The notes under the pieces: model-generated
Database searches by the model: none
What the model was told of the DNA's origin: nothing
What the model saw: only the letters and a program-made list of their open reading frames with translations
Assembly (NCBI GenBank): GCA_030063045.1
Contig: JAQSEB010000019.1
Coordinates: 744,001-808,000, forward strand
Length of the DNA stretch: 64,000 bases
Source: Pratylenchus scribneri
Taxonomy: Eukaryota > Nematoda > Chromadorea > Rhabditida > Pratylenchidae
Reading direction: 5' to 3'
Made by a program: the position numbers and the translations under genes
Shown here: positions 41,657 to 51,720 of the stretch, piece after piece
Numbering within the stretch: position 1 is the first letter of the stretch
How the letters are laid out: each line of letters begins with the position of its first letter

Positions 41657-42789
41657 ATGGCGCAGATAATGGCGAATGCATCGACAATGGCCACCACTCA
41701 TCTAGCCAACAATGTGACAATGTCAACAATCACAACAATGGGAATGCCCTCCTCCACTTCAACATCAATGATTGAGTCCAGCAGCAAAATGGACAATCAA
41801 ACAACAAAGTAAATGAAGAATAAAACATAAAATAATAATTGATTTGAATCAGACGCCCAATTTGTATTGACATTGGGCCACAATGCCTTTTGACCGCAAA
41901 ACTTTGCCTGAATCCGCATTATAGCCGTTTGGTGCGCCTTCAATGTCCACGCACTTGCAATTTATGCGCCCCGGATGGGCATAGAATGGAGGAAGGTATG
42001 GAATGTATTAGTCTTAATCTAGGCCTAATGTGGTTGCTTCTCGCCCCGGATCTTTGCCGGAGGCCTAACACTCACTGGCCCAATGAATGGGATAAGAAGA
42101 AACTTTAGATTATTATAATATTATCATTTTATGAAAAATGGGAATAATAAAGTGAAGGGCAAAAACGATAGGAGAAACGGCAAAAGGGTTGTTTTAAATA
42201 ATGTAGATTGAAGCAATATTTGATTGATGGGCTGAAAGAGGTTGATTAGGCAAAAAGTGAGGGTAAAGTATAATGAATAAGAAATACACTTAGGCATTGT
42301 TGGCATTGACAAATTAATTGCATAAAAGTGAATTTAAAATAAATAATTTAGATGCCGATTTGCTGGGCAAATGCATGGATCGGGGCAAGGATTGTGGCCG
42401 AGCGGAATTCCTCTGCCGGACTCCGGCATTTTCGGCATTGATGGCATTGGAATGCGCAAAAGTAGAGAGGAATATAAAAAAATGAATAATTTCTTATTTT
42501 TTTATTAAGACTTGTGGGCATTGTGGCCAAAATAATGGGGCACATGCCAAAGGAGTGAAAACGAATATTGGAAACAAGAAAAAGAAAGAAAAATCGAAAA
42601 AGACGGAAAAATGCATGGATGCTTATCAAAGGCAAAATAATTTTTAGAATTTGTTTACAATCATTCCAAAAAAGATGTCAAATTTGGCAGCTCCAAGGCT
42701 TCTGCACTTCATCGGCATATTCCGAATTTTTGAAGCGCCGATATTGTGCCAAAACCTGCGATTTTTGTGGGAAGAATGGTGGCGAATAA
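41657..42789 (+). CDS. Protein with three ShKT domains, right-arm copy
   Basis: Identical in structure to the left-arm copy. It has a Ser/Thr-rich leader starting at 41657, a phase-2 intron at about 41807-41850, ShKT domain 1 at about 41851-42000, a dispersed repeat in the next intron (42006-42311), and domains 2 and 3 at about 42352-42789. Cysteine spacing follows the ShKT pattern (for example CPRTCNLC and CAKTCDFC). The possible one-base frame change inside domain 3 is shared with the left copy, so it predates the arm duplication or is real biology such as a missed splice. Secretion is expected from the family but no signal peptide is seen. Confidence 0.6.
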
Positions 42790-43847
42790 AAAATTGGATT
42801 ATTTTAAACCAAATATGTTGAAATTTTCAAGCCTAAATTGAATATTTCCTATAAAAAGGCATAAAATTAATTTGGATAAAATTCAGAACAGGAGGAAATA
42901 ATAATGGAAGTCATTTAATTTGGCGAAAAAAATACTGAATTTGGCGAAAAAAATATTTAATTTGGCGAAAAGATAATTTATACTTAATTTGGCGAAAAAA
43001 ACACTGAATTTGGCGAAAAATATACTTAATTTGGCGAAAACAATAAAAAATTATATTCGCTCGTTATAATCAATGCAAACCGGTTTGAAATGAACAAAAT
43101 TGGTTTAATAAATTAAAAATTGATGGAATATTAAATTTTTTGAGGGTGCGCAGGATATAGCCGGATATAGGTGAATTTGGGGGTGGATATAAGGGGGATT
43201 AAGCTGGATTAAGCCCCGAAATGGATGGAAAATGGCCCAGAAGGCCACTGGAAGGTCGGGTAAGAGTAATAGAGGCCAGGAGAGTGCAGGAGATATAGCC
43301 GGATATAGGGCGATTAAGGAGGATTAAGAGGGATTAAGGCGGATTCAGGAGGATTAAGCCCCGAAATGGATGGGGAATATCCCGGAGGGCCATTGGAAGG
43401 TCGGGGAAGTGCTTGAGAGTGCATGGGATATAGTAGGATATAAGTGGATTTGGTTGGATATAAGGGGGATTAAAGGTCAAAATGGTTGGATTAAAGCGTG
43501 GAAGGGCTGTAGGCATATCCCTGAGCCCCGAAGGGGAAGGCCCAAGAGTACGCTGGATAAGCCGGATAAAAGGGGGTCGGATGAAGAGGGATAAAGCCGG
43601 ATTAAGCTAAATTCTACCTAGAGACTGTGAATTCCCGCGCAATCCTGGGCTTCTGGCCCGGCCCACGTGCCTTCGGCATGCTTTCCCTTCACTTCCAATC
43701 CATTCTCGCATTAATCCCACCATTTTGATACATGATCCCCCTTTATCCGGCTATATCCCGTGTGCTCCGAACCCCTAAATCCCTAGATCCCATGCCGGCC
43801 CCTAACCATAACCCTAATCCCTAGTCCTAATCCCTAGCCCCTAACTA

Positions 43848-44343
43848 AGCTTAATCCGGCTTAATCCCCCTTATATCCAACCAAATCCACTTATATCCTA
43901 CTATATCCCATGCACTCTCAGGCATTTCCCCGACCTTTCAAAGGCCCTCCGGGCTATTCCCCATCCATTTCGGGGCTTAATCCTCCTTAATCCGCCTTAA
44001 TCCCTCTTAATCCTCCTTAATCCCCCTATATCCCTCGCACGTTCAGGGCCTTCGGCCGTCTTACCCGACCTTCCAGTAGTCGTCCGGGCTATTTCCCAAA
44101 AATTTTGGGGCTTAATCCCCCTTATATCCACCCCCAAATTCATCTATATCCGGCTATATCCTGCGCACCCTCAAAAAATTTAATATTCCATCAATTTTTA
44201 ATTTATTAAACCAATTTTGTTCATTTCAAACCGGTTTGCATTGATTATAACGAGCGAATATATTGTTTTATTGTTTTCGCCAAATTAAGTATATTTTTCG
44301 CCAAATTCAGTGTTTTTTTCGCCAAATTAATATTATCTCAATA
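43848..44343 (+). repeat. Third copy of the subterminal repeat, inverted relative to the right arm
   Basis: Starting a few bases beyond the right arm, this segment matches 17730-18225 of the left arm in the same orientation, with about 5-10% differences and some deletions. Next to the right-arm end (43041-43620) it forms a hairpin-like pair. It ends after three CGCCAAATT units, where sequence homologous to the UGT gene begins. Confidence 0.85.
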
Positions 44344-44344
44344 A

Positions 44345-44488
44345 TAATAATCCAATTCGTCCCTTTTAGGATATGTTTTACGTGAAAGTGCACTTCTGAG
44401 GCAATTTAAAGGCAGAAAAATTTGATATCATCATTTCGGAACAATTATTCTTTTGTGGGGCCGATCTCACCAATTTATTGGCCAATGG
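44345..44488 (+). pseudogene. Truncated UGT exon copy
   Basis: Matches exon 3 of the UGT gene (48345-48486), including the intron end TTCGTCCCTTTTAGGAT. The coding part corresponds to RESALLKQLKAEKFDII and FFCGA-like residues but has substitutions and a deletion giving a frame change (GGCAATTTAAAGGCAG). It starts exactly where the subterminal repeat ends and stops at GCCAATGGCC. It is a non-functional fragment. Confidence 0.85.
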
Positions 44489-44492
44489 CCAA

Positions 44493-44662
44493 TAATAGTC
44501 CAAAGTCGTTTTTTTGAAAACGTCGATTTAAAACCCGGTTTTCGTTTTATGAAAAATGTCAGTTTTCAGTTTGTTATATTTTCGGTTATTTTGAGCAAAA
44601 TTTCCCAATTTCGATTTTAATTTCATCGATTTTCTGAAACCGAAACCGATGTTAGACTATTC
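44493..44662. mobile_element. Decayed TIR element adjacent to the UGT fragment
   Basis: The left end ATAGTCCAAAGTCGTTTT and the reverse complement of the right end (ATAGTCTAACATCGGTTT) match at most positions. The interior is rich in CGATTT/AAATCG and CCGGTTTTCG words with internal inversion. It is about 170 bp with no coding capacity. Confidence 0.45.
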
Positions 44663-45114
44663 TAGTTCGTAAATCTTTGTTGTTAATGGGCAAATTACTA
44701 AAGAAATCTCATGGAAAAGTGTGGCAGAAAAATTGAATATTGGCATATCACAGGAAAAAATTCATACCGTATTCTACTCAAATGCTCGCATTTCCTTGAA
44801 GCATTTAGGAGGGATAGGAAGGGCATAGAAATCAAATCATCCTTCTTTATTCTTTCCTAGAATTTACAATTCAAATCCAAAATCTATTTGTTGAAAAAAT
44901 TGTGTTTTTTTATTTCATTCCATATATTATTTTACTATAATATGAAATAAAATTCACGAACAAAAATTATCGACTAATTTTTTTCTTCACCAATTTTACA
45001 TTGCACCTATTTTGCCGCTGATTCATTCATTCATTTTCAATCCCATTCACCTATTTGGAGTGAGATTTTAATCATTTCATTCACAAATAAATAAATTTAA
45101 TATATCGATAAATT

Positions 45115-45240
45115 TAATTATTGAATAAAATATAACAAATTAATTAAATAAAATATAACAAATTAATTAAATAAAATATATCAAATAAATTAAATAAAAT
45201 ATATCAAATTAAATGAATAAAATATTTCAAATTAATTTAA
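45115..45240 (+). repeat. ~25-bp AT-rich tandem repeat
   Basis: Five or more imperfect units of AATTAATTAAATAAAATATA followed by ACAA or TCAA. It directly precedes the cassette-bearing tandem array. Confidence 0.8.
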
Positions 45241-45379
45241 AAATTAAATATTTCTTTCTGATGAGGGTTTTGGCAAATTAGGATAATTATTTTTTTTAAT
45301 ATTAACATTTTAAAAGAAGGCATAAAAGATTATAATTATAAAAATAAATAATGAAAATAAATAATAAGTATACATAAGA

Positions 45380-46410
45380 ATGAAAATAAACATAATAATG
45401 GATTAAAATTGTAAAAAATTTTAATCCATTTTAAACTATATAAGTATTGAAAAATTAATAATATATAATAATAATAAATAAGACCGCATCCGTCAACAAC
45501 AACTGATGGAAGAGCAATTAAGCTGTGAAATAGAAGAAATCAGGCGTGACATAATTTAATTTTATAAATTTTATATTTTATAGAAAAAATGAAATTAAAA
45601 ATAATTTTATTGTAAAAAAAACAAAATAATTAATTAAAAATAAATTTTCGAATATAAATTTAATTATGAATTTTTTAACATGATAAAATAAAATAATTAA
45701 TTAATACTTCTAAAAAACTAAGGATAATTAAATTAAAAAATTAAAATTTATAAATTAAAAATTAATATATAATAAATAAGAGCGAGGAGACCCGAAGAAT
45801 CGAGGACGCATATCTGAAGCGGCGACATGGAGAGCAGCGAATGCAATACCATAATTTAATAAATTTTCTATTTTATAGAAAAAAAAAGAAATTAAAAATA
45901 ATTTTATTGTAAAAAAAAACGTATTAATTAAATAAAAATAAATTTTCAAATTTAAATTTAATTATGAATTTTTTAAAATATAAATGAAAAAATAAAATAA
46001 TTAATTAATATCGCTAAAAATAGATATGATAAGAATAAAAATAAAAATAATAATGAATTAAAATTGAAAAAAAATTTAATCCATTCTAAACTATTTGAGT
46101 AAGTAATGGAAAATTAATTAATTAATTAATATTAATAAATAAGAACGCAAAGATGCCGTCAGACGTCGACGAACATGGGATCGACAACGAAGACAACATT
46201 AATTTTATATAAATTTTCTATTTTATAGAAAAAAATGAAATTGAAATTAATTTATTGTAAAAAAAACAAAAAATTATTTTAAGTAAATTTTCAAATATAA
46301 TTTAATTATTTATGAAATGAATTTTTAAAATATATATGATAAAATAAAATAATTAATTAATATCCCTAAAAACTAAATATAATGAAAATTAAATTAAAAA
46401 ATTAAAATTA
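45380..46410 (+). repeat. AT-rich tandem array whose units each carry a different GC-richer cassette
   Basis: Three units of about 300-370 bp share nearly the same AT-rich framework. Before the cassette: AATAATAAATAAG. After it: ATAATTTAAT, then TTCTATTTTATAGAAAAA, GAAATTAAAAATAATTTTAT and AAAATAATTAATTAATA. Between these anchors lie cassettes of 68 bp (45483-45550), 70 bp (45781-45850) and about 55 bp (46144-46198). The cassettes do not resemble each other and have far higher GC than the frame. In the frame starting at the G of the left anchor each cassette is open and encodes a charged peptide, mostly Arg/Glu/Gln-rich. No GT donor follows the cassettes, so ordinary exons are not supported. 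The function is unknown. Confidence 0.7.
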
Positions 46411-46421
46411 TAAATAAAATT

Positions 46422-46591
46422 GGGGTCTGGGGGGGAAATCTGCCGAGGACTGTCGCAAGCCAGTGGAAAACCCATTTCAATTCCATTTGGAAGTTGGATT
46501 GTATAAACAGAGGAAGAAAATTCCCTGTTTACACTTTCCAAATTCCAATTGGAATTGAAAAGGGCAAAAAAGATGAGCGACCCCCAGACTC
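46422..46591. mobile_element. Short palindromic MITE
   Basis: The left end GGGGTCTGGGGGGG and the right end CCCCCAGACTC are inverted. Inside, CCATTTGGAAGTTGGATTGT and the complement-like ACACTTTCCAAATTCCAATT form a second inverted pair around GAGGAAGAAAATTCC. It is GC-rich at its tips and inserted in AT-rich DNA at the end of the cassette array. No target duplication is clear. Confidence 0.65.
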
Positions 46592-47862
46592 ACTAAAATA
46601 ATTTTTATAAAAATAAAAAATTCGATTTTGTAAAATTTTATCATTAAATAAAACAAAAAATTTTTAAAAAAATCAACATTTTTCTTAATTTTTTTTCACT
46701 TTTATTGCTAATTTTATGCAAAAATTTATTTCATTTTTAATTGGGGCAAATAGGCGGAATTAAAATCAGGGTAAATTTCACGAATTTGGCTAATCAAATC
46801 AACGTATTTGAGTTTGAGTACAAAACACATCAAATTCACTACAATAATTTATTCCCTCATCTCATTATTTTTATGTTCGCTTTGTTTGATTATTTTCATT
46901 TTTATACTACAAATTATAAACATCAACAGTGCAAATCATCAATTTCCCTCATTTCCCCTCAGTCAGTGTTCAATCACATTAAAATAAGAAAAATGAAGGG
47001 AAAATTTGGAGGGAAATCATCTTTCTGTAGTTTATAGAAATTAAAAATTAACCAAACTCTCCATCCATATTCCATACTTTAAATAATGTTAAAATATATA
47101 AAAATAATTTTTGGTCGATGAAAATCATCTCTGCCTTCCTTCTTAAAAATTTTATTTATTAAAAATATAATATTTTTAATTGTTTCCGTCTGATCCCAAC
47201 GGCAACATTTTCCTTGCTTCGCCCCCAAACAATTTTAATAGTTCAATTTCTTTTTTCCTTTAAATTTTTTGTTTGTTTAGCTAAAGAAAAAGTCCACCTT
47301 CTTAAATTCTTCTTGGCCCATTCATAGTTTGTTTTTAGTTAATTTTTGTCACTTTTATCTCGGCCAGACTTATTCTCATGATGTTTTTGAACTTTTTAAT
47401 CTAAACCTTCTGTTTGATCAATGATTGTTCCCATTGATAATAATATCAACAATTTTTGGATTAAATTTGTGCCAGATTATTCAGTCCAAAAAAAGATTCG
47501 ACAGCCCATTCAATATTTTGTTTATATTCGTTAATTTTTGCCCACTTTTATCAGCCAGACTTATTCTCATGATATTGATGTTCAACTTTTCGAATAATCT
47601 GAACCAAATGGTCCCTCGTTTATTGTCCCTTTGGCAAATATCAACAATTTTGGAATTAAATTGGTGCCAGATTATTTAGCCTAAAAAATATTCGTTCTCC
47701 TTATCAAAAAATAGTTTCGCATCCAATTCCAACTACACAAATTGAACAATCATCAAATCATTTCGAACAGTGTTTTGGGAATAGGAAAGATTATCAACGA
47801 ATTTAAAATGTGAACAATTTCCCTTCAATTTTCTGAATTCTCACTTTAGAGGAATTGCCAAA
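46592..47862. repeat. UGT upstream region with a ~188-bp tandem duplication
   Basis: At 47318-47505 and 47506-47695 two diverged direct copies share CCCATTCA, TTAATTTTTG, GCCAGACTTATTCTCATGAT, ATATCAACAATTTT and GTGCCAGATTATT. They end about 170 bases before the UGT start codon and may be promoter-proximal. A copy of the 29-base motif from 64-92 lies at 46740-46768. No gene is evident elsewhere. Confidence 0.65.
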
Positions 47863-50800
47863 ATGCAAATTCATTCAGAAATTTTTGCTTTTCTCATCAT
47901 TTTGGCACTTCATTCAACATTTGCATTCAAAATTTTGGTTTACAGTCCAACAATCAGCCGAAGTCATATGATTTCGAATGCAAGGGTGGCCGATTCATTG
48001 GCAAAAGATGGACACGATGTGGTCAGTTTTTTTATTATTTTTGGGGAAAATAAAGTTAAAAATCGAAATTTATATTTTTCTATTTTGGTAGACTTTGCTT
48101 GAGGTGGAATACCAAGTGCCAATGGGCATTTTGAATGCGTCAAAATTGGCCAAAACCATTCAAGTGCCCGGACAATTTTATCAAAACATTGTGGATGGAA
48201 ATGGAATGGAAATTGAAATGGGCAAACAAATTGCGGAAATGTCGTTCAATGGGCCATCCGCCTGGCATTTGTGGACAGCAATGAAGGAATTCCAGCAGCC
48301 AATGAATGCGGCTTGTGAAAGTGAAAAATTAATTAAATTTATTTTAATTTAATTCGTCCCTTTTAGGATTTGTTTTGCGTGAAAGTGCCCTTTTGAAACA
48401 ATTGAAAGCGGAAAAATTTGACATCATCATTTCGGAACAATTATTCTTTTGTGGTGCCGGTCTCACCCATTTATTGGCCATTCCAACGCATATTCTCCTT
48501 AGCAGGCATTTCATAGTCCATACCCACCAGGGATGGGTTTTTGATGTCCAAAAATATCGAAAATCAAACCAAAATCGACATTTTGAAGAGTCAAAAATGT
48601 TTGGAAAATCGAAATTTCGGTACCAAAAAAGGCCAAAATTTCGGACTAAAATGAAATAAATCGAAAAAATTTCATATGTAAAAATTGAATTTTAATAAAT
48701 TTATTGGCAAAAAAATGCAAATTTAAGGCCATAACTCATAAGATGGGCACAAAGTGAAAATGCGAATGAAAAAGTAACTTTTTCTTAAATTTTTGAAAGA
48801 AATTAATGCCAAAAATCTAGGTATATATATAAATTATTTTAAAAACGCAATTTCAGTTTCGGAGGGTCCAAAATTTTTCGTTCCAAAAATTACCGAAATT
48901 TCGAACAAAAATGAAATAAATCCAAAATCGAACCCATCCCTGATTCCCAAAATTTTAATTCTCATTCAATTCCATTTTTTGAAGTTGTCCCATCCAAGAA
49001 CACGTTGCCTCCCTTCTGGGCCTTCCAAACCCTTCCAGTTTTGTGCCATCCATTTTGGACACTGATTTGCCCGATAAAATGTCCATTTGGCAACGAATGC
49101 AAAATATTTTCCTCCAATTCGGTGCATACACATTCCTCCATGATGGAATGGATCCAATGACCGAAATTTTCCGAAAACATTTTGGCCAAGAATTCCCCGA
49201 TTTGAGGGACATTGTAAAGGAGAGTCCCCTTGTGTTAGTGAATGTGGACGAATTGGTGGATTTTCCGAGGCCAACATTCGCAAATATCATTTATATTGGT
49301 GGATTAATGGGCATTGAGGCCGGCGATAAAAATCAGAGGGAATTGCAGGTGGGTGAATGAACAAAAAATAAGAAATTTAATTTACCTGAAAAATGACTGA
49401 ATTTATCCGAATTTTTCGTGTCCAAGAAAATGTTGTGAATTCAAAAAAAAACATTTTTTAAAACATATTTTGTATCTTCATAGATAGCAATATCTTGAAT
49501 CCAAAAATTGTAAAAATAGATGTAAAAATATGTTTAGAATATTGTTGGAATTATCGAAAAAAAATATTCTCATCCATTTTCCTCTCTGAAATTTAGAAGT
49601 TCATTCCATAGGCTTCTAATAAGAAAGTACGGTATATGGATTACTGTAAGCCTGATTAGGATTTAATATAAAATGGAGCTAATTTAACCAAGTTTATGGC
49701 CTCAAAAAAGATTATTTCTCTACAAGAAAAATTTTGGCAATTTAATTCATTTTTTTCAAATTAATATAATTCCTTAAAAATTAATAATTACTATTTAATT
49801 AAAATATTATTTTTTTTAATTTTGATTTTAATTTGGAGGAACCATTCAAATCGGAAATGGCCAAAGGCAAAAAGGGAGTGGTATTCTTTTCGATGGGCTC
49901 AATTGTGGCGAGCACACATTTGGATGAAACATTCCGAGCGAATATTTTCCAAGCTTTCGCCCAATTCCCGGACTATCATTTTGTGGTCAAAGTCGAAAAG
50001 GATGACAATGTATGTTGCCGTTAATTTTGATCACAAAATATTCACTTTTCTTTTTAGTTTTCAGCGCAAATTGCCGCCAAAATTGAAAATGTTTTCATTG
50101 CCCATTGGATGCCACAAACCGAAATACTCAGTAAGTGCGAATTTTATAATTATTATTATTATTAGTCCTATACTAGGGCGGTTAAAGTTGTTTGGATCGA
50201 GAGCTGGGTCAAATAACTCTATCCAATGTCCAAATGAATCGAATATGGGGGATTAAAGGCGAATCAAATTTTAATTATTCTGCTACTTATGTATTATTTA
50301 TTTACAGATATTTTTGAAAGAATATGATTAGGGAGGGATAAGTGAGATGGATATTCTATCCCGCAAATGGCATTTTTTACTAACAAAACAGTTTGACTTC
50401 TAATAAATCAGAAACCAGTTTTAGACTCTACAAACCTTATACCAACTTGTTGATCTCATCGGGACACATCGAGTGGTATATAAAATATCATGTTTTGGCC
50501 CAAAATTAAAGAGTTTAAAAGCAAAAACTGGAAATTGGTTAAACGGTTTACTCTTTAATTTTGGGCCAAAAAAATGACATTTTATATAAAAACAATAATA
50601 ATATTAACCTCCTAAATGACCCCTTTAATCCTATACCGGTTAATCCATGGTGTTCATCTGTACATTTTCCCAATTGACATAAAAAAATCTGTCCACAGAT
50701 AATACGTAAGTACTAGGGTTGCCCCGGAAGTTCCGGTTCCGATGGCCGGAAGTTCCGGCCTTTTTGGGGTTCCGGTTCCGGATGGAAAAATGAGTTCCGG

Positions 50801-51720
50801 TTCCGATTTTAGTTCCGGTCATCCAGTTCCAGTTCCGGAACTCACTCTGAATTCCGGTTCCGGTCAAAATCCTGGTTCCGGGGCAACCCTAGTAAGTAAG
50901 TACCATTATTATTATTTTTAATTGTGCGGGAAAATGTGAAGGGTAAAAAGAAATGAGAGGAGGAAAAAGTGTGGATTAAAAAGGCAGATTGAGGCAATAT
51001 TTGATTGATAGGAGGGTGATGGGGCGATTAGGCAAAAAGGGAGGTACCGTAGGATGAATAGGAAAGACTCTTAGTTAGGCATTTTGGCATTGACATTTAT
51101 ATAATTTAATTCATTTATTTATTGTTTTTTAGGCCATCCTCGCCTCAAATTGTTCATAACCCACGGTGGATATAATAGTTTAATGGAGGCGGCCCGTTCC
51201 GGTGTCCCATTAATTTCGATGGGATTTTTTGCCGATCAATACCGAAATGCCCGTGTTTCCGAAAGGAATGGATGGGGAATTGCCTTTGATAAAAAATTAT
51301 TACTTCGAAGTAGCGGAGAATTTGCCAATTCAATTCGAAAAATTTTAAACAATCCAAAGTTGGCACAAAAATATTCAAATGGAATTATTTTTTATTTAAA
51401 GATATGCCGAAAATGCAAAAAGAACCCAACAATTAGTCCTGAATAAGCCATTTTCGGCAGAGGAAAGATTGCAAAAAAGTATTCGATTTTTGGAATTGAG
51501 TGGAGGAAAATTGCCGGAATTGCTTTCGGAATCCAGGAATATGGACACAATTGCCCTTTACAATTTGGATATTGCATTTTTGGCAGTGACAATTTTATTG
51601 GCCATTTTGGTTGCCATCATTTTGATGGGTAGATTTCTGTGGCAAAAAATTGGCAAAAATTTGTACAATATAATTTTGGATGGAATTCAGCAGACAAATG
51701 AAAAGAATAAAAATGAATAA
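47863..51720 (+). CDS. UDP-glucuronosyltransferase / UDP-glycosyltransferase (UGT)
   Basis: UGTs are ER-membrane enzymes that transfer a sugar from UDP-sugar to lipophilic acceptors (phase II metabolism). Exons: 47863-48021 (signal peptide FAFLIILALHSTFAF), 48092-48320, 48367-48505, 48985-49348, 49839-50009, 50058-50130, 51133 to about 51380, and about 51403-51720. The donor-sugar signature is present across the sixth junction (AHWMPQTEILS then HPRLKLFITHGGYNSLMEA). A C-terminal membrane helix (FLAVTILLAILVAIILM) precedes a basic cytosolic tail. Intron 48506-48984 has a GC donor and holds a hAT-type MITE. Intron 50131-51132 holds several nested repeats. Near 51380-51403 the frame shifts by one base without a plausible intron, so there is an indel or sequencing error before YAENAKRTQQLV. 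Length is otherwise normal. Confidence 0.9.
48528..48942. mobile_element. hAT-type MITE in a UGT intron
   Basis: The left terminus CAGGGATGGGTT and the right terminus AACCCATCCCTG are perfect 12-bp inverted repeats. The flanks ATACCCAC (48520-48527) and ATTCCCAA (48943-48950) match at six of eight positions, consistent with an aged 8-bp hAT target duplication. The element has no coding capacity and lies wholly within the GC-AG intron. Confidence 0.75.
50160..51110 (+). repeat. Nested repeats in a UGT intron
   Basis: A dispersed 300-bp repeat is split. Its 5' part (GGTTAAAGTTGTTTGGATCG, near 50178-50280) and its 3' part (TTGTGCGGGAAAATGTGAAG, GGGCGATTAGGCAAAAAG, near 50928-51105) flank other insertions. 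Between them lie a truncated family-A palindromic MITE (about 50395-50600, with TCTAATAAATCAGAAACCAG and GATCTCATCGGGAC) and a hAT-type MITE at 50714-50891. Confidence 0.7.
50714..50891. mobile_element. 178-bp hAT-type MITE built of GTTCCGGTTCCG repeats
   Basis: The ends TAGGGTTGCCCCGGAA and TTCCGGGGCAACCCTA are perfect inverted repeats. The 8-bp flanks GTAAGTAC (50706-50713) and GTAAGTAA (50892-50899) match at seven of eight positions. The interior is a degenerate run of GTTCCGG units. Target length and TAGGG start fit the hAT superfamily. Confidence 0.85.

Larger units (their letters stand above)
36965..43841 (-). repeat. Right arm of the giant inverted repeat (6877 bp with MITE, 5753 bp without)
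   Basis: This is the reverse complement of 17365-23117. For positions beyond the MITE, left and right coordinates sum to 61206 with no drift over more than 5.7 kb, which means no net indels between the arms. The inner edge is at ATCAAGTGCGGC (36965) and the outer edge at TCCCTAGCCCC (43841). ORF2 runs continuously into this arm from the core. Confidence 0.93.

Noticed and set aside
17365..43841. Maverick/Polinton-type giant DNA transposon
   Set aside because: Long inverted ends suggested it, but there is no protein-primed DNA polymerase B, packaging ATPase, adenain-type protease or major capsid. The integrase belongs to a Ty3/gypsy pol.
45483..46198. Cassettes as normal exons of one gene
   Set aside because: The left anchor ends in AG, but no GT or GC donor consistently follows the cassettes, and each frame ends in a stop within or just after the right anchor. 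Unknown function is the safer description.
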